This document shows, piece by piece, positions 57,103-64,000 of a stretch of 64,000 bases of DNA; within the stretch, counting starts at the first letter, position 1; every line of letters begins with the position of its first letter. Location: the NCBI GenBank assembly GCA_041628225.1, contig JBFKPQ010000001.1, forward strand, positions 1-64,000, given 5' to 3'. The notes under the pieces were generated by a model. That model was given only the letters and a program-made list of their open reading frames with translations. It was not told where the DNA came from and did not search any database. Position numbers and translations under genes: made by a program. Source of the stretch: JBFKPQ01 sp041628225. Its GTDB lineage: Bacteria > Actinomycetota > Acidimicrobiia > Spongiisociales > JAENVV01.

Positions 57103-58349
57103 GTTTCCTCCGCGATGTCGGTCCGATATTGCATGTTCGAAAACGAGATGGCCCCGACCGCGTCGTAGGCCTGTCGCCGTGCCGCGGCCACCGATGGGCC
57201 GCGACCGACGACGCTGAGGACTCGTCCCCCGGCGGTCACGAGCGCGCCTTCCTCGTCGGTGGTGCCGGCGTGGAAGATGAGCGCGTCGCTCGCCGCGAGG
57301 CCAGAGATCCGGTCGCCCTTCCGGGGTGCGACCGGGTACCCGTCGGCGGCCAGAACGACGTTGACGGCCGCCTGGTCACTCCAGGTCACTTGGGTGGACG
57401 ACAAGCTCCCCGCGAGCGCGGCGTCGATGAGTGACACCAGGCTGGATTCGAGCCGGGGCAGGACGACCTGGGTCTCCGGGTCGCCGAGGCGACAGTTGAA
57501 CTCGAGCACCTGGGGTCCGGCTTCCGTGAGCACGTAGCCCACATACAGAAACCCGACGTAGCGGTGGCCATCGGCCGCGAGTGTCGCCAGGACGGGTTCG
57601 ATCACTTTGGTCGCCGTGAAGTCCATGATGCCTTCGGGCAGGTCGGCAACCGGCGAATAGGCTCCCATGCCGCCGGTGTTCGGTCCGAGGTCTCGGTCGA
57701 GCAGACGCTTGTAGTCACGCGCCGGCTCGAGCAGCGTCGCCGAGCTGCCGTCGCAGATGGCGAAAATGCTCAGCTCCGGGCCGGAGAGGTATTCCTCGAT
57801 GACCACGGTGCGGCCCGCGTCTCCGAATCGGCCGGACATGCAGTTGGTGACCCAAGCTTCGGCCTCGGTCCGGTCGGAGGTGACGAGGACGCCCTTGCCG
57901 GCGGCGAGTCCATCGGCTTTCACGACATACGGACCGTCGGCTGCACGCAGGTGCTCGATCGCAGGCGCCTCCGCATCGAACGCAGCCCATCGGGCGGTCG
58001 GGGCTCCCGCCCGGTCCATGATCTGCTTGGCGTACGCCTTCGACGACTCGAGTCGCGCCCCGGCGCGCGTCGGCCCAAAGACCCGAACCCCGCGGGCGGT
58101 GAGTGCGTCGACGAGTCCTGCGGCGAGCGGCGCTTCTGGTCCGACCACCACGAGGTCGACGCCCTGGGCAACGGCCACGGCCGCGACGGCCCCGACGTCC
58201 GTGGGCGCGATCCCCTCGATGATCGGCCCGAGCTGTGCCAATCCGGGATTGCCGGGAAGCGAGATCAGTTCGGTGACGGCCGGGTCGCGTGCCAGGCTCC
58301 AACCGATGGCGTGTTCCCGGCCGCCTCCGCCGACGAGCAGGACCTTCAC
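57099..58349 (-). CDS. purD: Phosphoribosylamine-glycine ligase
   Basis: 416 aa from GTG 58349. ATP-grasp enzyme making GAR from phosphoribosylamine and glycine. VLLVGGGGREHAIGW, VVVGPEAPL, SSKAYAKQIM, VKADGLAAGKGV and NTGGMGAYSP, FNCRLGDPETQVVLP are complete. Start is fixed by family form and by the GTGA overlap with purA. A longer frame of 15 codons would enter purA. Confidence 0.95.
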   Translation of the reverse strand: MKVLLVGGGGREHAIGWSLARDPAVTELISLPGNPGLAQLGPIIEGIAPTDVGAVAAVAVAQGVDLVVVGPEAPLAAGLVDALTARGVRVFGPTRAGARLESSKAYAKQIMDRAGAPTARWAAFDAEAPAIEHLRAADGPYVVKADGLAAGKGVLVTSDRTEAEAWVTNCMSGRFGDAGRTVVIEEYLSGPELSIFAICDGSSATLLEPARDYKRLLDRDLGPNTGGMGAYSPVADLPEGIMDFTATKVIEPVLATLAADGHRYVGFLYVGYVLTEAGPQVLEFNCRLGDPETQVVLPRLESSLVSLIDAALAGSLSSTQVTWSDQAAVNVVLAADGYPVAPRKGDRISGLAASDALIFHAGTTDEEGALVTAGGRVLSVVGRGPSVAAARRQAYDAVGAISFSNMQYRTDIAEET

Positions 58350-59620
58350 GAACGTGACAGGAGCTGCCGGCGCTCCGGGCCCACGGACACCCATCGGACG
58401 GGCGTGAGCGCGCGATCCTCGATGAACTCGACGTACTGTTGGGCTTCTTTGGGCAGGTCACCGAAGGTGCGGACGTCCGAGATGTCGGTCTTCCAGCCCG
58501 GCAACGTCTCGTAGACGGGCTGGCAGTTGTACAGCACGCGCTGCTGGCGCGGGAACTCCTGATACCGCTCACCCAGTGAGGTGTATCCGACGCACACCTT
58601 GATCTCGTCGAACGCCGAGAGGATGTCGAGCTTCGTGAGGAAGATGGCGGTGAGACTGTTGACCCTCACGGCGTAGCGAAGGGCGACGAGGTCGAGCCAT
58701 CCGCAGCGGCGCCGGCGACCTGTGACCGTGCCGTACTCTCCTCCGAGCTCGATCATGAGGTCGCCGGTCTCGTCGTGGAGCTCGGTCGGGAACGGCCCCG
58801 TGCCGACTCGCGAGATGTACGCCTTGGCGACGCCGATCACCTCGTCGATCGCCTTCGGGCCGATCCCCGTGCCGGTTAGGACCCCGCCGGCCGTCGGGCT
58901 CGACGACGTCACGAACGGGTAGGTGCCGTGGTCGATGTCCAGCAGCGTGCCCTGACCGCCTTCGAACAGGACCGTTTGGCCATCTCGCAGCGCCTCCCAC
59001 ACCAACAACGAGGTGTCGGTGACGTACGGGAGGAGGTGTTCGGCGTGGGTCAGGTATTCGTCGGCGATCTCGTCGGCGTTCATTGGCAGCTGGTTGTAGA
59101 CCCGCGTGAGGACCTTGTTCTTCTCGACAAGCGCCAGTTCGAGCTTGTCGCGAAAGATCTTCGGATCGAACAGGTCCTGCACGCGGATGCCCGAGCGGGC
59201 GAATTTGTCGGTGTAGGCGGGTCCGATGCCCTTCTTCGTCGTCCCGATCTGGTTGCGCCCGAGATACCGCTCGATGATCGCGTCGATCTTGCGGTGATAC
59301 GGCATGATGAGGTGGGCGTTCGACGAGATCTGCAGCTTGCCGGGATCGACGCCGCGGTCGGAAAGCATCGTCATCTCGTCCCTGAGCACGCGCGGGTCGA
59401 TCACCACCCCCGAGGCGATGACGGGCGTGACATGCGGGTACATGACACCGCTCGGTACCAACGAGAGGGCGAACTTCTCATCACCGACGATGATGGTGTG
59501 TCCCGCGTTGTTCCCGCCTTGATAGCGGACGGCCAGGTCGGCGGTCTCCGAGAAGAAGTCGACGACTCGACCCTTGCCTTCGTCTCCCCATTGAGCGCCG
59601 AGAACGATGGTGGCCGGCAT
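58346..59620 (-). CDS. purA: Adenylosuccinate synthetase
   Basis: 424 aa. GTP-dependent step from IMP to adenylosuccinate. QWGDEGKGRVVD, GGNNAGHTI, GTTKKGIGPAYTDK, FEGGQGTLLDIDHGTYPFVTSS and TGRRRRCGWLD are all present. ATG at 59620 has a purine-rich GGAAAGGGA leader about 12 bases upstream, and a TACGAT 32 bases upstream is the likely -10. First gene of purA-purD-purE. Confidence 0.96.
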   Translation of the reverse strand: MPATIVLGAQWGDEGKGRVVDFFSETADLAVRYQGGNNAGHTIIVGDEKFALSLVPSGVMYPHVTPVIASGVVIDPRVLRDEMTMLSDRGVDPGKLQISSNAHLIMPYHRKIDAIIERYLGRNQIGTTKKGIGPAYTDKFARSGIRVQDLFDPKIFRDKLELALVEKNKVLTRVYNQLPMNADEIADEYLTHAEHLLPYVTDTSLLVWEALRDGQTVLFEGGQGTLLDIDHGTYPFVTSSSPTAGGVLTGTGIGPKAIDEVIGVAKAYISRVGTGPFPTELHDETGDLMIELGGEYGTVTGRRRRCGWLDLVALRYAVRVNSLTAIFLTKLDILSAFDEIKVCVGYTSLGERYQEFPRQQRVLYNCQPVYETLPGWKTDISDVRTFGDLPKEAQQYVEFIEDRALTPVRWVSVGPERRQLLSRS

Positions 59621-59701
59621 GTGTGTGCGTCCCTTTCCGTTACCCGGTGATCGTAGCCACCCCACCGCGGCCCCTCCCAAGCCGCAGAAATGTCGTCCGG
59701 G

Positions 59702-59707
59702 TAGGAT
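59702..59707 (+). promoter_or_regulatory. TAGGAT -10 element, leaderless TetR gene
   Basis: TAGGAT, six bases, GTG at 59714. The promoter is back to back with purA's. Confidence 0.5.
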
Positions 59708-59713
59708 CTGCCC

Positions 59714-60322
59714 GTGCCCAGGATCCGCGCCGCCAGCATCGAGCAACACAAGGAACTCACCCGTCAGGAGTTGCTCGAAGCCGCCGAAGAACTCATCGGC
59801 CTGCACGGCTACGAGCACGTGTCGCTGGGCGACGTCGCAGCGGCCGTGGGCATCGGCCGCACGACGGTCTACGAGTACTTCCGCGACAAGGAGGATCTCC
59901 TGGCCACCCTCGTCGAGGAGACGTTGCCGCAGACGATCGATGACATGGTGTCCGAGATCCCCGCCGATCTGCCGTACCGGGATCGTCTGGCGGCCCTGGC
60001 GGTCCGTATGGTCGAGTTCGTCGCCACCGATCCGACGCTGGGCCTGATCCTGCACCGCGAGGTCGCCAAGCTCTCCGTCGAGGCCCAGGATCGAGTGGCG
60101 GTGGCCCACCGTGGCCTGTCGGGCGAATTCGTTTCGATCTATCGCGGAGGTGTCCAGGCCGGCGAACTCAAATCGCTTCCGCCGGACTTCGTCGGACGCT
60201 TCCTCCAGGACCTCATCATGTCGGCCGCCAACGTGCTCATCGACTCGCCCGAGCCCATCAGCCGTCGGGACGAGGTGACCGAAGCCATGGTGTCGGTGTT
60301 GCTGGACGGCATCGCCACGTGA
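59714..60322 (+). CDS. TetR-family transcription regulator
   Basis: 202 aa, GTG start. N-terminal HTH (about 15-62): ELLEAAEELIGLHGYEHVSLGDVAAAVGIGRTTVYEYFRDKEDLL, textbook TetR. The ligand domain (about 70-202) is of unknown specificity. It overlaps the amidohydrolase gene by 4 bp and probably controls it, since the pair is one transcript. Confidence 0.9.
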   Translation: MPRIRAASIEQHKELTRQELLEAAEELIGLHGYEHVSLGDVAAAVGIGRTTVYEYFRDKEDLLATLVEETLPQTIDDMVSEIPADLPYRDRLAALAVRMVEFVATDPTLGLILHREVAKLSVEAQDRVAVAHRGLSGEFVSIYRGGVQAGELKSLPPDFVGRFLQDLIMSAANVLIDSPEPISRRDEVTEAMVSVLLDGIAT

Positions 60323-61521
60323 GAACCCTGTTCGCCGGTGGCCGCGTGTTCGACGCCGAGGCCGCCCGTTTCGAAACCGCCGACGTGGTCATCGACGGAG
60401 ATCGCATCGTCGAGGTCGGCTCAGACCTGGACGGCGACACGGTGGTCGACTGTGCCGGACGCGACATCCTGCCGGGCTTCTTCGACTGTCACGTGCACGT
60501 CACGCTGTCGCATATCGACATCGGCCGGCGCGTGCACGAGCCCTATTCGTTGGGGTTCTTCGAAGCGGTGGGAAACCTGTCCCGCACGTTGCGCGCCGGG
60601 GTGACCTCCGTCCGCGATGCCGGCGGCGCCGATCTGGGCGTCAAGACGGCTGTCGAGCAGGGCCTCATCGAAGGGCCGCGCATGCAGATCACGATTCAGA
60701 TGGTGTCACAAACCGGTGGCCACGGTGACGGTTGGCTTCCGTCCGGGAGCGTGCACCGGTTTCTCTTCGGACAGCATCCGGGGTCACCGAACGCGATCGC
60801 CGACGGCCCGGACGAGATTCGGCGGTTGATCCGAACCTTGTTGCAGGCCGGTGCCGACGCCATCAAGGTGGCGACGTCGGGCGGTGTTCTCTCGCCGAGC
60901 GACGATCCGAGGCACCCCCACTTCCGGCCCGAGGAACTCGCGGTCCTCGTCGCCGAGGCCGATGCCGGCGGCGTCCCGGTCATGGCTCACGCGCAGGCGA
61001 CGGAGGGCATCAAGAACGCCGTGGCGGCCGGTATCCGCTCGATCGAGCACGGCATCTACCTCGACGACGAGGCGATCGACATGATGCTGGAACGGGGTAC
61101 CTTCCTCGTCCCCACACTCTTGGCGCCACGCGGGGTGCTCGACGCGGCGGCGGCAGGCGCAGCGATCCCCGAAGCGTCGGTTCGCAAGGCAGCCGAAGTG
61201 GTCGACGTCCACAAGGCGTCGTTTCGGCGGGCCGTGGAGGCCGGCGTGAACATCGCGCTCGGCACCGACTCGGGTGTCACCCCGCACGGCTCCAACCTGA
61301 GAGAACTCGCCCTCATGGTCGACGGCGGCATGCGCCCCGAGGCCGCCCTCCGGGCCGGCACCATCGAGGCGGCCCGCCTGCTCCGGACCGAGTCGGAGCT
61401 CGGTTCGATCCATTCCGGCAAGCTGGCCGACCTCGTCATCGTCGACGGAGACGCTTCGGACGTGGCCACACTCCCTGAGCGCGTCGTCGCGGTATGGAAG
61501 GGCGGACGGCTCGTCGGATGA
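60319..61521 (+). CDS. Metal-dependent amidohydrolase (imidazolonepropionase-like)
   Basis: 400 aa. Amidohydrolase superfamily: DCHVHVTL (HxH at about 56-58), the metal-bridging Lys in DAIKVATSGG (about 181), HAQATEG (His), HGIYLDD (His) and the catalytic Asp in LGTDSG (about 315). The GGVLSPSDDPRHPHF loop resembles Xaa-Pro dipeptidase-like/prolidase and organophosphatase-like members that act on peptides or lactones; substrate unknown. Cotranscribed with TetR (GTGA overlap). Confidence 0.88.
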   Translation: MRTLFAGGRVFDAEAARFETADVVIDGDRIVEVGSDLDGDTVVDCAGRDILPGFFDCHVHVTLSHIDIGRRVHEPYSLGFFEAVGNLSRTLRAGVTSVRDAGGADLGVKTAVEQGLIEGPRMQITIQMVSQTGGHGDGWLPSGSVHRFLFGQHPGSPNAIADGPDEIRRLIRTLLQAGADAIKVATSGGVLSPSDDPRHPHFRPEELAVLVAEADAGGVPVMAHAQATEGIKNAVAAGIRSIEHGIYLDDEAIDMMLERGTFLVPTLLAPRGVLDAAAAGAAIPEASVRKAAEVVDVHKASFRRAVEAGVNIALGTDSGVTPHGSNLRELALMVDGGMRPEAALRAGTIEAARLLRTESELGSIHSGKLADLVIVDGDASDVATLPERVVAVWKGGRLVG

Positions 61522-61561
61522 GTCCGGAGACGATCCGGCGTCCCGGGTCGGGCCGGCGGCG

Positions 61562-61567
61562 TACGCT
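61562..61567 (+). promoter_or_regulatory. TACGCT -10 element, leaderless hemD-like gene
   Basis: TACGCT ends seven bases before the GTG at 61575, supporting that start over an upstream ATG at 61518 which overlaps the amidohydrolase stop. Confidence 0.4.
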
Positions 61568-61574
61568 CAGTCGG

Positions 61575-62255
61575 GTGACGATACGCGTCGCGGTGACGAC
61601 GAGCGCCGACCGGGCGAGCGGCATGTCCGCCGAATTGGTGGCGGCCGGCCTGCAACCGATCGTCCTGCCCTGCGTCGAGCTACGCACATCCCCACCCTCG
61701 GTGCTCGCCCGGGCTCGTGCGGCCGCAGAAGAGGCGGACCTGCTGATCCTCGCATCGGCGCGTCCCCTCGACCTGCTCTGGCCGTCCGGGCCTCTGCCGG
61801 CAACTCCGGTGGCGGCGGTACGAGCATCGACCGCCTCGAAGGTGGCCGAGCGTGGCGGGAAGGTGGTGGCTGTCGGCGAAGGCGAACGTCCCCTCGAGTT
61901 CGCCGAATCGCTGGTCGAGCACGTCACGGGTCTGTCGGTGGCTTTCCCCCACGCATCGTCCACCGATCCGCGCGCCATCGTCACCATCGCCGATGCCGCC
62001 GCCGCCTGTGCCACGATCTGTGTCTATTCCGTCGCGGCGGCCGCTCCCGGCCCGGATGTCGTGGAAGCCGTGGTGTTTCAATCACCCGCGTCGGTCCACG
62101 GTTGGGCCATGACACGCTCGTTCGACGCACACGTCGTCGCCTGCAACGGGAGGGCCACCCGCTCGGCGCTCACGGACCACGCGCGCGACCCCGATGTGTT
62201 CGTCCCGGATCACGATTACTCCTCCCTCGCGTCCGCCCTGGCTGCCAGGTTCTGA
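61575..62255 (+). CDS. hemD: Uroporphyrinogen-III synthase-like protein
   Basis: 226 aa. The family is poorly conserved; the start R-V-A-V-T-T-S, the VLPCVELRTSPPS area, LILASARPLDLLW (usual V-x-F-T-S-x-N/R-G-V place), VAAVRASTASKVAERGG and VFQSPASVHGW and IACNGRATRSAL fit a HemD fold of two lobes. It closes the linear tetrapyrrole to uroporphyrinogen III. No other hem gene is adjacent, which lowers certainty. Starting at ATG 61518 would add 19 residues and an ATGA overlap with the amidohydrolase gene. Confidence 0.65.
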   Translation: MTIRVAVTTSADRASGMSAELVAAGLQPIVLPCVELRTSPPSVLARARAAAEEADLLILASARPLDLLWPSGPLPATPVAAVRASTASKVAERGGKVVAVGEGERPLEFAESLVEHVTGLSVAFPHASSTDPRAIVTIADAAAACATICVYSVAAAAPGPDVVEAVVFQSPASVHGWAMTRSFDAHVVACNGRATRSALTDHARDPDVFVPDHDYSSLASALAARF

Positions 62256-62266
62256 CAGGAAGCAGT

Positions 62267-62296
62267 TGTCAACCGCCGGATGGGGGCGCTATGTTG
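62267..62296 (+). promoter_or_regulatory. Sigma-70-type promoter of the amino-acid importer
   Basis: TTGTCA at 62267-62272 and TATGTT at 62291-62296 are separated by 18 bp. A 60-base leader with AAGGAG before the ATG follows. This is the only good -35/-10 pair I could recognise in the window. Confidence 0.55.
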
Positions 62297-62359
62297 CCTC
62301 AGCCGCCTTCCGGCGGCTATCCCTGGTGCGTACATCGCACTCGCAGGCTAAGGAGAACC

Positions 62360-63556
62360 ATGAGAAGCAAGCGATATCTTCTCGCGATCCTTGTGGTGCT
62401 GGGACTCGTGGCAGTCGCATGTACGGCTGATGAGACCACCACCACGGACGCGACGACCCCTGATTCCCCCACGGCGACCACTGCAGCTGGTGGTGGCGAC
62501 ACCCCGGCCACGACGGCCGGCGACGTAGGTGCCCAGCCCGGTGGCGGCGCAACGCTCGATGAGGTGCGCGCTCGCGGCGTCCTGAAGTGTGGAGTGTCCG
62601 GCTCGGCCGTGGCGTTCTCGGAGACCCAGCCCGACGGTTCGGTCACCGGTTTCGACGCCGACTTCTGCCGCGCCGTTGCAGCAGCCGTCCTCGGCGATGC
62701 CACGGCCGTCGAGATGCCGGCTCTTACCGCAGCCGAGCGCTTCACCGTGCTCGCCTCCGGTGAGATCGACGTGCTGATCCGCAACACGACGTACACCCAG
62801 TCCCGTGACACGACGTTGGGTCTGGACTTCGGGCCGACGACCTACTTCGACGGTCAAGGCATCATGGGCAAGGCGGAGCGAGGCTTCACGGCAGACTCCA
62901 CGCTGGCCGACGTCGATGGAGCGATCCTCTGCACGAACGCCGGTACCACGACCGAGAAGAACATCACCGAGGGTGCTGCTCAGGCCGGTGCCACGATCCA
63001 GCTGTCGACCGTCGAGACCTTCCCGGAGGCGCTCGAAGGCTTCAAGGCGGGTACGTGTGACCTCGTGACGACGGACGCCTCGGGTCTGGTCGGCAACAAG
63101 GTCTCGGCCGAGCGCAACGGTGAGATCGCCGAGGGCGACTGGGTCGTGTTCCCCCGTGCTCCGATCTCCAAGGAGCCGCTGGGTCCGGTGTACCGCCAGA
63201 ACGACAGCCAGTGGGCTGACATCGTCAACTGGGTCGTCTACGCCACCTTCATCGCCGATGAGAAGGGCGTGACCTCGGCCAACATCGATGATGTGATCGC
63301 CGGTATCACCTATGCCGCCGACGGCACGCTCGAGTCGGGCGATCCCGAGCTCGGACGTCTGTTCGGCGTCGGCGCCGACGAGCTGCAGACCTCGATGGGA
63401 CTGGACGCCGATGCGTTCTACCAGGTGGTCAAGCAGGTCGGTAGCTACGGCGAGATCTTCGATCGCAACCTGAACCCGGTTGGTCTGTTCCGCGACGGTA
63501 CGCCGAACGCGCAGTGGACCGACGGTGGTCTCATCTACGCACCGCCGGCTCGGTAG
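62360..63556 (+). CDS. Amino-acid ABC transporter substrate-binding lipoprotein, AapJ-like
   Basis: 398 aa with Shine-Dalgarno AAGGAG. Lipid signal peptide ending V-A-C (Cys21 area), a long Thr/Gly-rich linker (about 22-65), then a type-II periplasmic-binding domain: V-R-A-R-G-V-L-K-C-G-V, GFDADFCRAVAAAVLGD, MPALTAAERFTVLASGEIDVLIRNTT and DLVTTDASGLV. The size (larger than other amino-acid binders) and sequence style fit the general L-amino acid binders AapJ/BztA. A terminator-like hairpin separates it from the permease gene. Confidence 0.9.
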   Translation: MRSKRYLLAILVVLGLVAVACTADETTTTDATTPDSPTATTAAGGGDTPATTAGDVGAQPGGGATLDEVRARGVLKCGVSGSAVAFSETQPDGSVTGFDADFCRAVAAAVLGDATAVEMPALTAAERFTVLASGEIDVLIRNTTYTQSRDTTLGLDFGPTTYFDGQGIMGKAERGFTADSTLADVDGAILCTNAGTTTEKNITEGAAQAGATIQLSTVETFPEALEGFKAGTCDLVTTDASGLVGNKVSAERNGEIAEGDWVVFPRAPISKEPLGPVYRQNDSQWADIVNWVVYATFIADEKGVTSANIDDVIAGITYAADGTLESGDPELGRLFGVGADELQTSMGLDADAFYQVVKQVGSYGEIFDRNLNPVGLFRDGTPNAQWTDGGLIYAPPAR

Positions 63557-63600
63557 TCGACGGTCTGAACCGCCGACTCGTCGGCGGAAAAATATCGAGG

Positions 63601-63621
63601 GGGGGCGCCATCGGCGCCCCC
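63601..63621 (+). terminator. Hairpin between binding protein and permease genes
   Basis: GGGGGCGCC-ATC-GGCGCCCCC is a perfect 9-bp GC stem 45 bases after the lipoprotein stop, followed by GCTTGCTTT. It probably stops part of the transcripts, giving more binding protein than permease, as in many ABC importers. Confidence 0.65.
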
Positions 63622-63679
63622 GCTTGCTTTATGGTGGACGAGGCCCGTCGACCGACGCGCCTGGAGGCGAGAGCGAATC

Positions 63680-64000
63680 GTGACGACCACCATCCAACGG
63701 CCAAAGCGACCGCCGGTTTGGCGCGACATCACGGTCCTGAAGTGGACGGCGCAGATCGTGTTCCTGTTCCTGGTCGTCGGTCTCTTCTGGGTATTGGGCA
63801 CCGAGGCGGTCGACAACCTCCGCGCCCAGAACATCCCGCTGTCGACCGACTTCCTCTCGCGGCCCGTCGGCATCACGCTCGGCGAGGGTTTCAACACCAC
63901 GCCCGGGTCGGGAATCGAGGCGATCGCCGTCGGGATCGTCAACATGCTGCGCGTCACCATCTCGGGCATCATCGCGGCCACGATCCTCGGCATCATCGTC
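63680..64000 (+). CDS. Amino-acid ABC transporter permease, AapQ-like (3' end outside window)
   Basis: GTG start with Shine-Dalgarno GGAGGCGAG 9-10 bases upstream; open to the window end (107 codons). It has a basic start (V-T-T-T-I-Q-R-P-K-R-P-P-V-W-R-D), one TM (about 20-42), the periplasmic loop with LSTDFLSRPVGITLGEG and the beginning of the His/Glu/Gln transport-permease domain (IVNMLRVTISGIIAATILGIIV). The long N-terminal part before the permease domain is the mark of AapQ/BztB. Together with the preceding binding protein it starts an aapJQMP-type operon. Confidence 0.85.
   Translation, partial: MTTTIQRPKRPPVWRDITVLKWTAQIVFLFLVVGLFWVLGTEAVDNLRAQNIPLSTDFLSRPVGITLGEGFNTTPGSGIEAIAVGIVNMLRVTISGIIAATILGIIV

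Overview
The window is chromosomal DNA from a high-GC actinobacterium. Actinobacterial markers are a WhiB-type FeS regulator (23400), a BTAD/AfsR-type regulator (31902), a GlnR-like orphan regulator (34970), LCP and MurJ envelope genes, a zinc-finger protein of TFIIB type, and many GTG starts. The overall gene set, including SelA/SelB, the GSSWS tail and the mix of housekeeping genes, looks most like class Acidimicrobiia. That placement is an inference from gene content, not a phylogeny. There are about 67 protein genes (the first and last cut by the window edges) and one tRNA-Pro. Coding is very dense: many neighbours share a 4-bp ATGA/GTGA overlap, and no stretch above 300 bases lacks a gene. 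I see no insertion sequence, prophage or CRISPR array.

Layout. 1-3.1 kb: the repeat-rich C-terminus of a probable secreted protein, a HAD nucleotidase and an ABC exporter pair. 3.2-7 kb: manA, dnaX, recR and ybaB. 7-10.2 kb: a DUF3524 glycosyltransferase (relative of the tRNA-queuosine mannosyltransferase) and an RND/MMPL transporter. 10.3-13.5 kb: NUDIX, glpX, a thiolase, methylmalonyl-CoA epimerase and a small acyl-CoA-carboxylase-epsilon-like gene. 13.5-20 kb: murJ, PHP phosphoesterase, cyclophilin, lysC-asd, and small proteins including an EF-hand peptide. 20.2-23.7 kb: tRNA-Pro(CGG), CorC/HlyC-like protein, a lone receiver, NfeD, whiB. 23.7-29.7 kb: selB-selA, then the fxsA-NUDIX-MBL-M23 operon. 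29.9-35 kb: mrp, erpA-like gene, ridA and a giant BTAD regulator. 35-38.2 kb: a nitrogen island, glnA-glnR divergent from glnII. 38.2-40.6 kb: a B12/light-type MerR regulator divergent from an ECF sigma factor and a PlsC-like acyltransferase. 40.6-51 kb: Eis-like acetyltransferase, hyuA-hyuB, membrane and lipoproteins, DUF547, LCP. 51-62 kb: purB, a YbjQ pair with an AlkX/YcaQ glycosylase, a hybrid histidine kinase, purE-purD-purA, a TetR-amidohydrolase pair and hemD. 62.3-64 kb: the start of an amino-acid ABC importer, with the permease cut by the window end.

Three regulatory observations stand out. First, the intergenic region between glnA and glnII holds four half-sites spaced every 11 bp (GTAAC, TTCAC, GTAAC, GAAAT). 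This matches the published Streptomyces GlnR box, and a GlnR-like gene is the second gene of the glnA operon. Second, a CarH/LitR-like cobalamin regulator with conserved W, E-H and D-x-H residues lies back to back with an ECF sigma gene across an AT-rich, palindromic spacer. This is the arrangement known from Streptomyces litR-litS light regulation. Third, many genes start about 6 nt after a TANNNT hexamer with no Shine-Dalgarno sequence, indicating widespread leaderless transcription; this also settles several start codons. The window encodes selenocysteine insertion genes selA and selB, but I could not find selC or selD in it.
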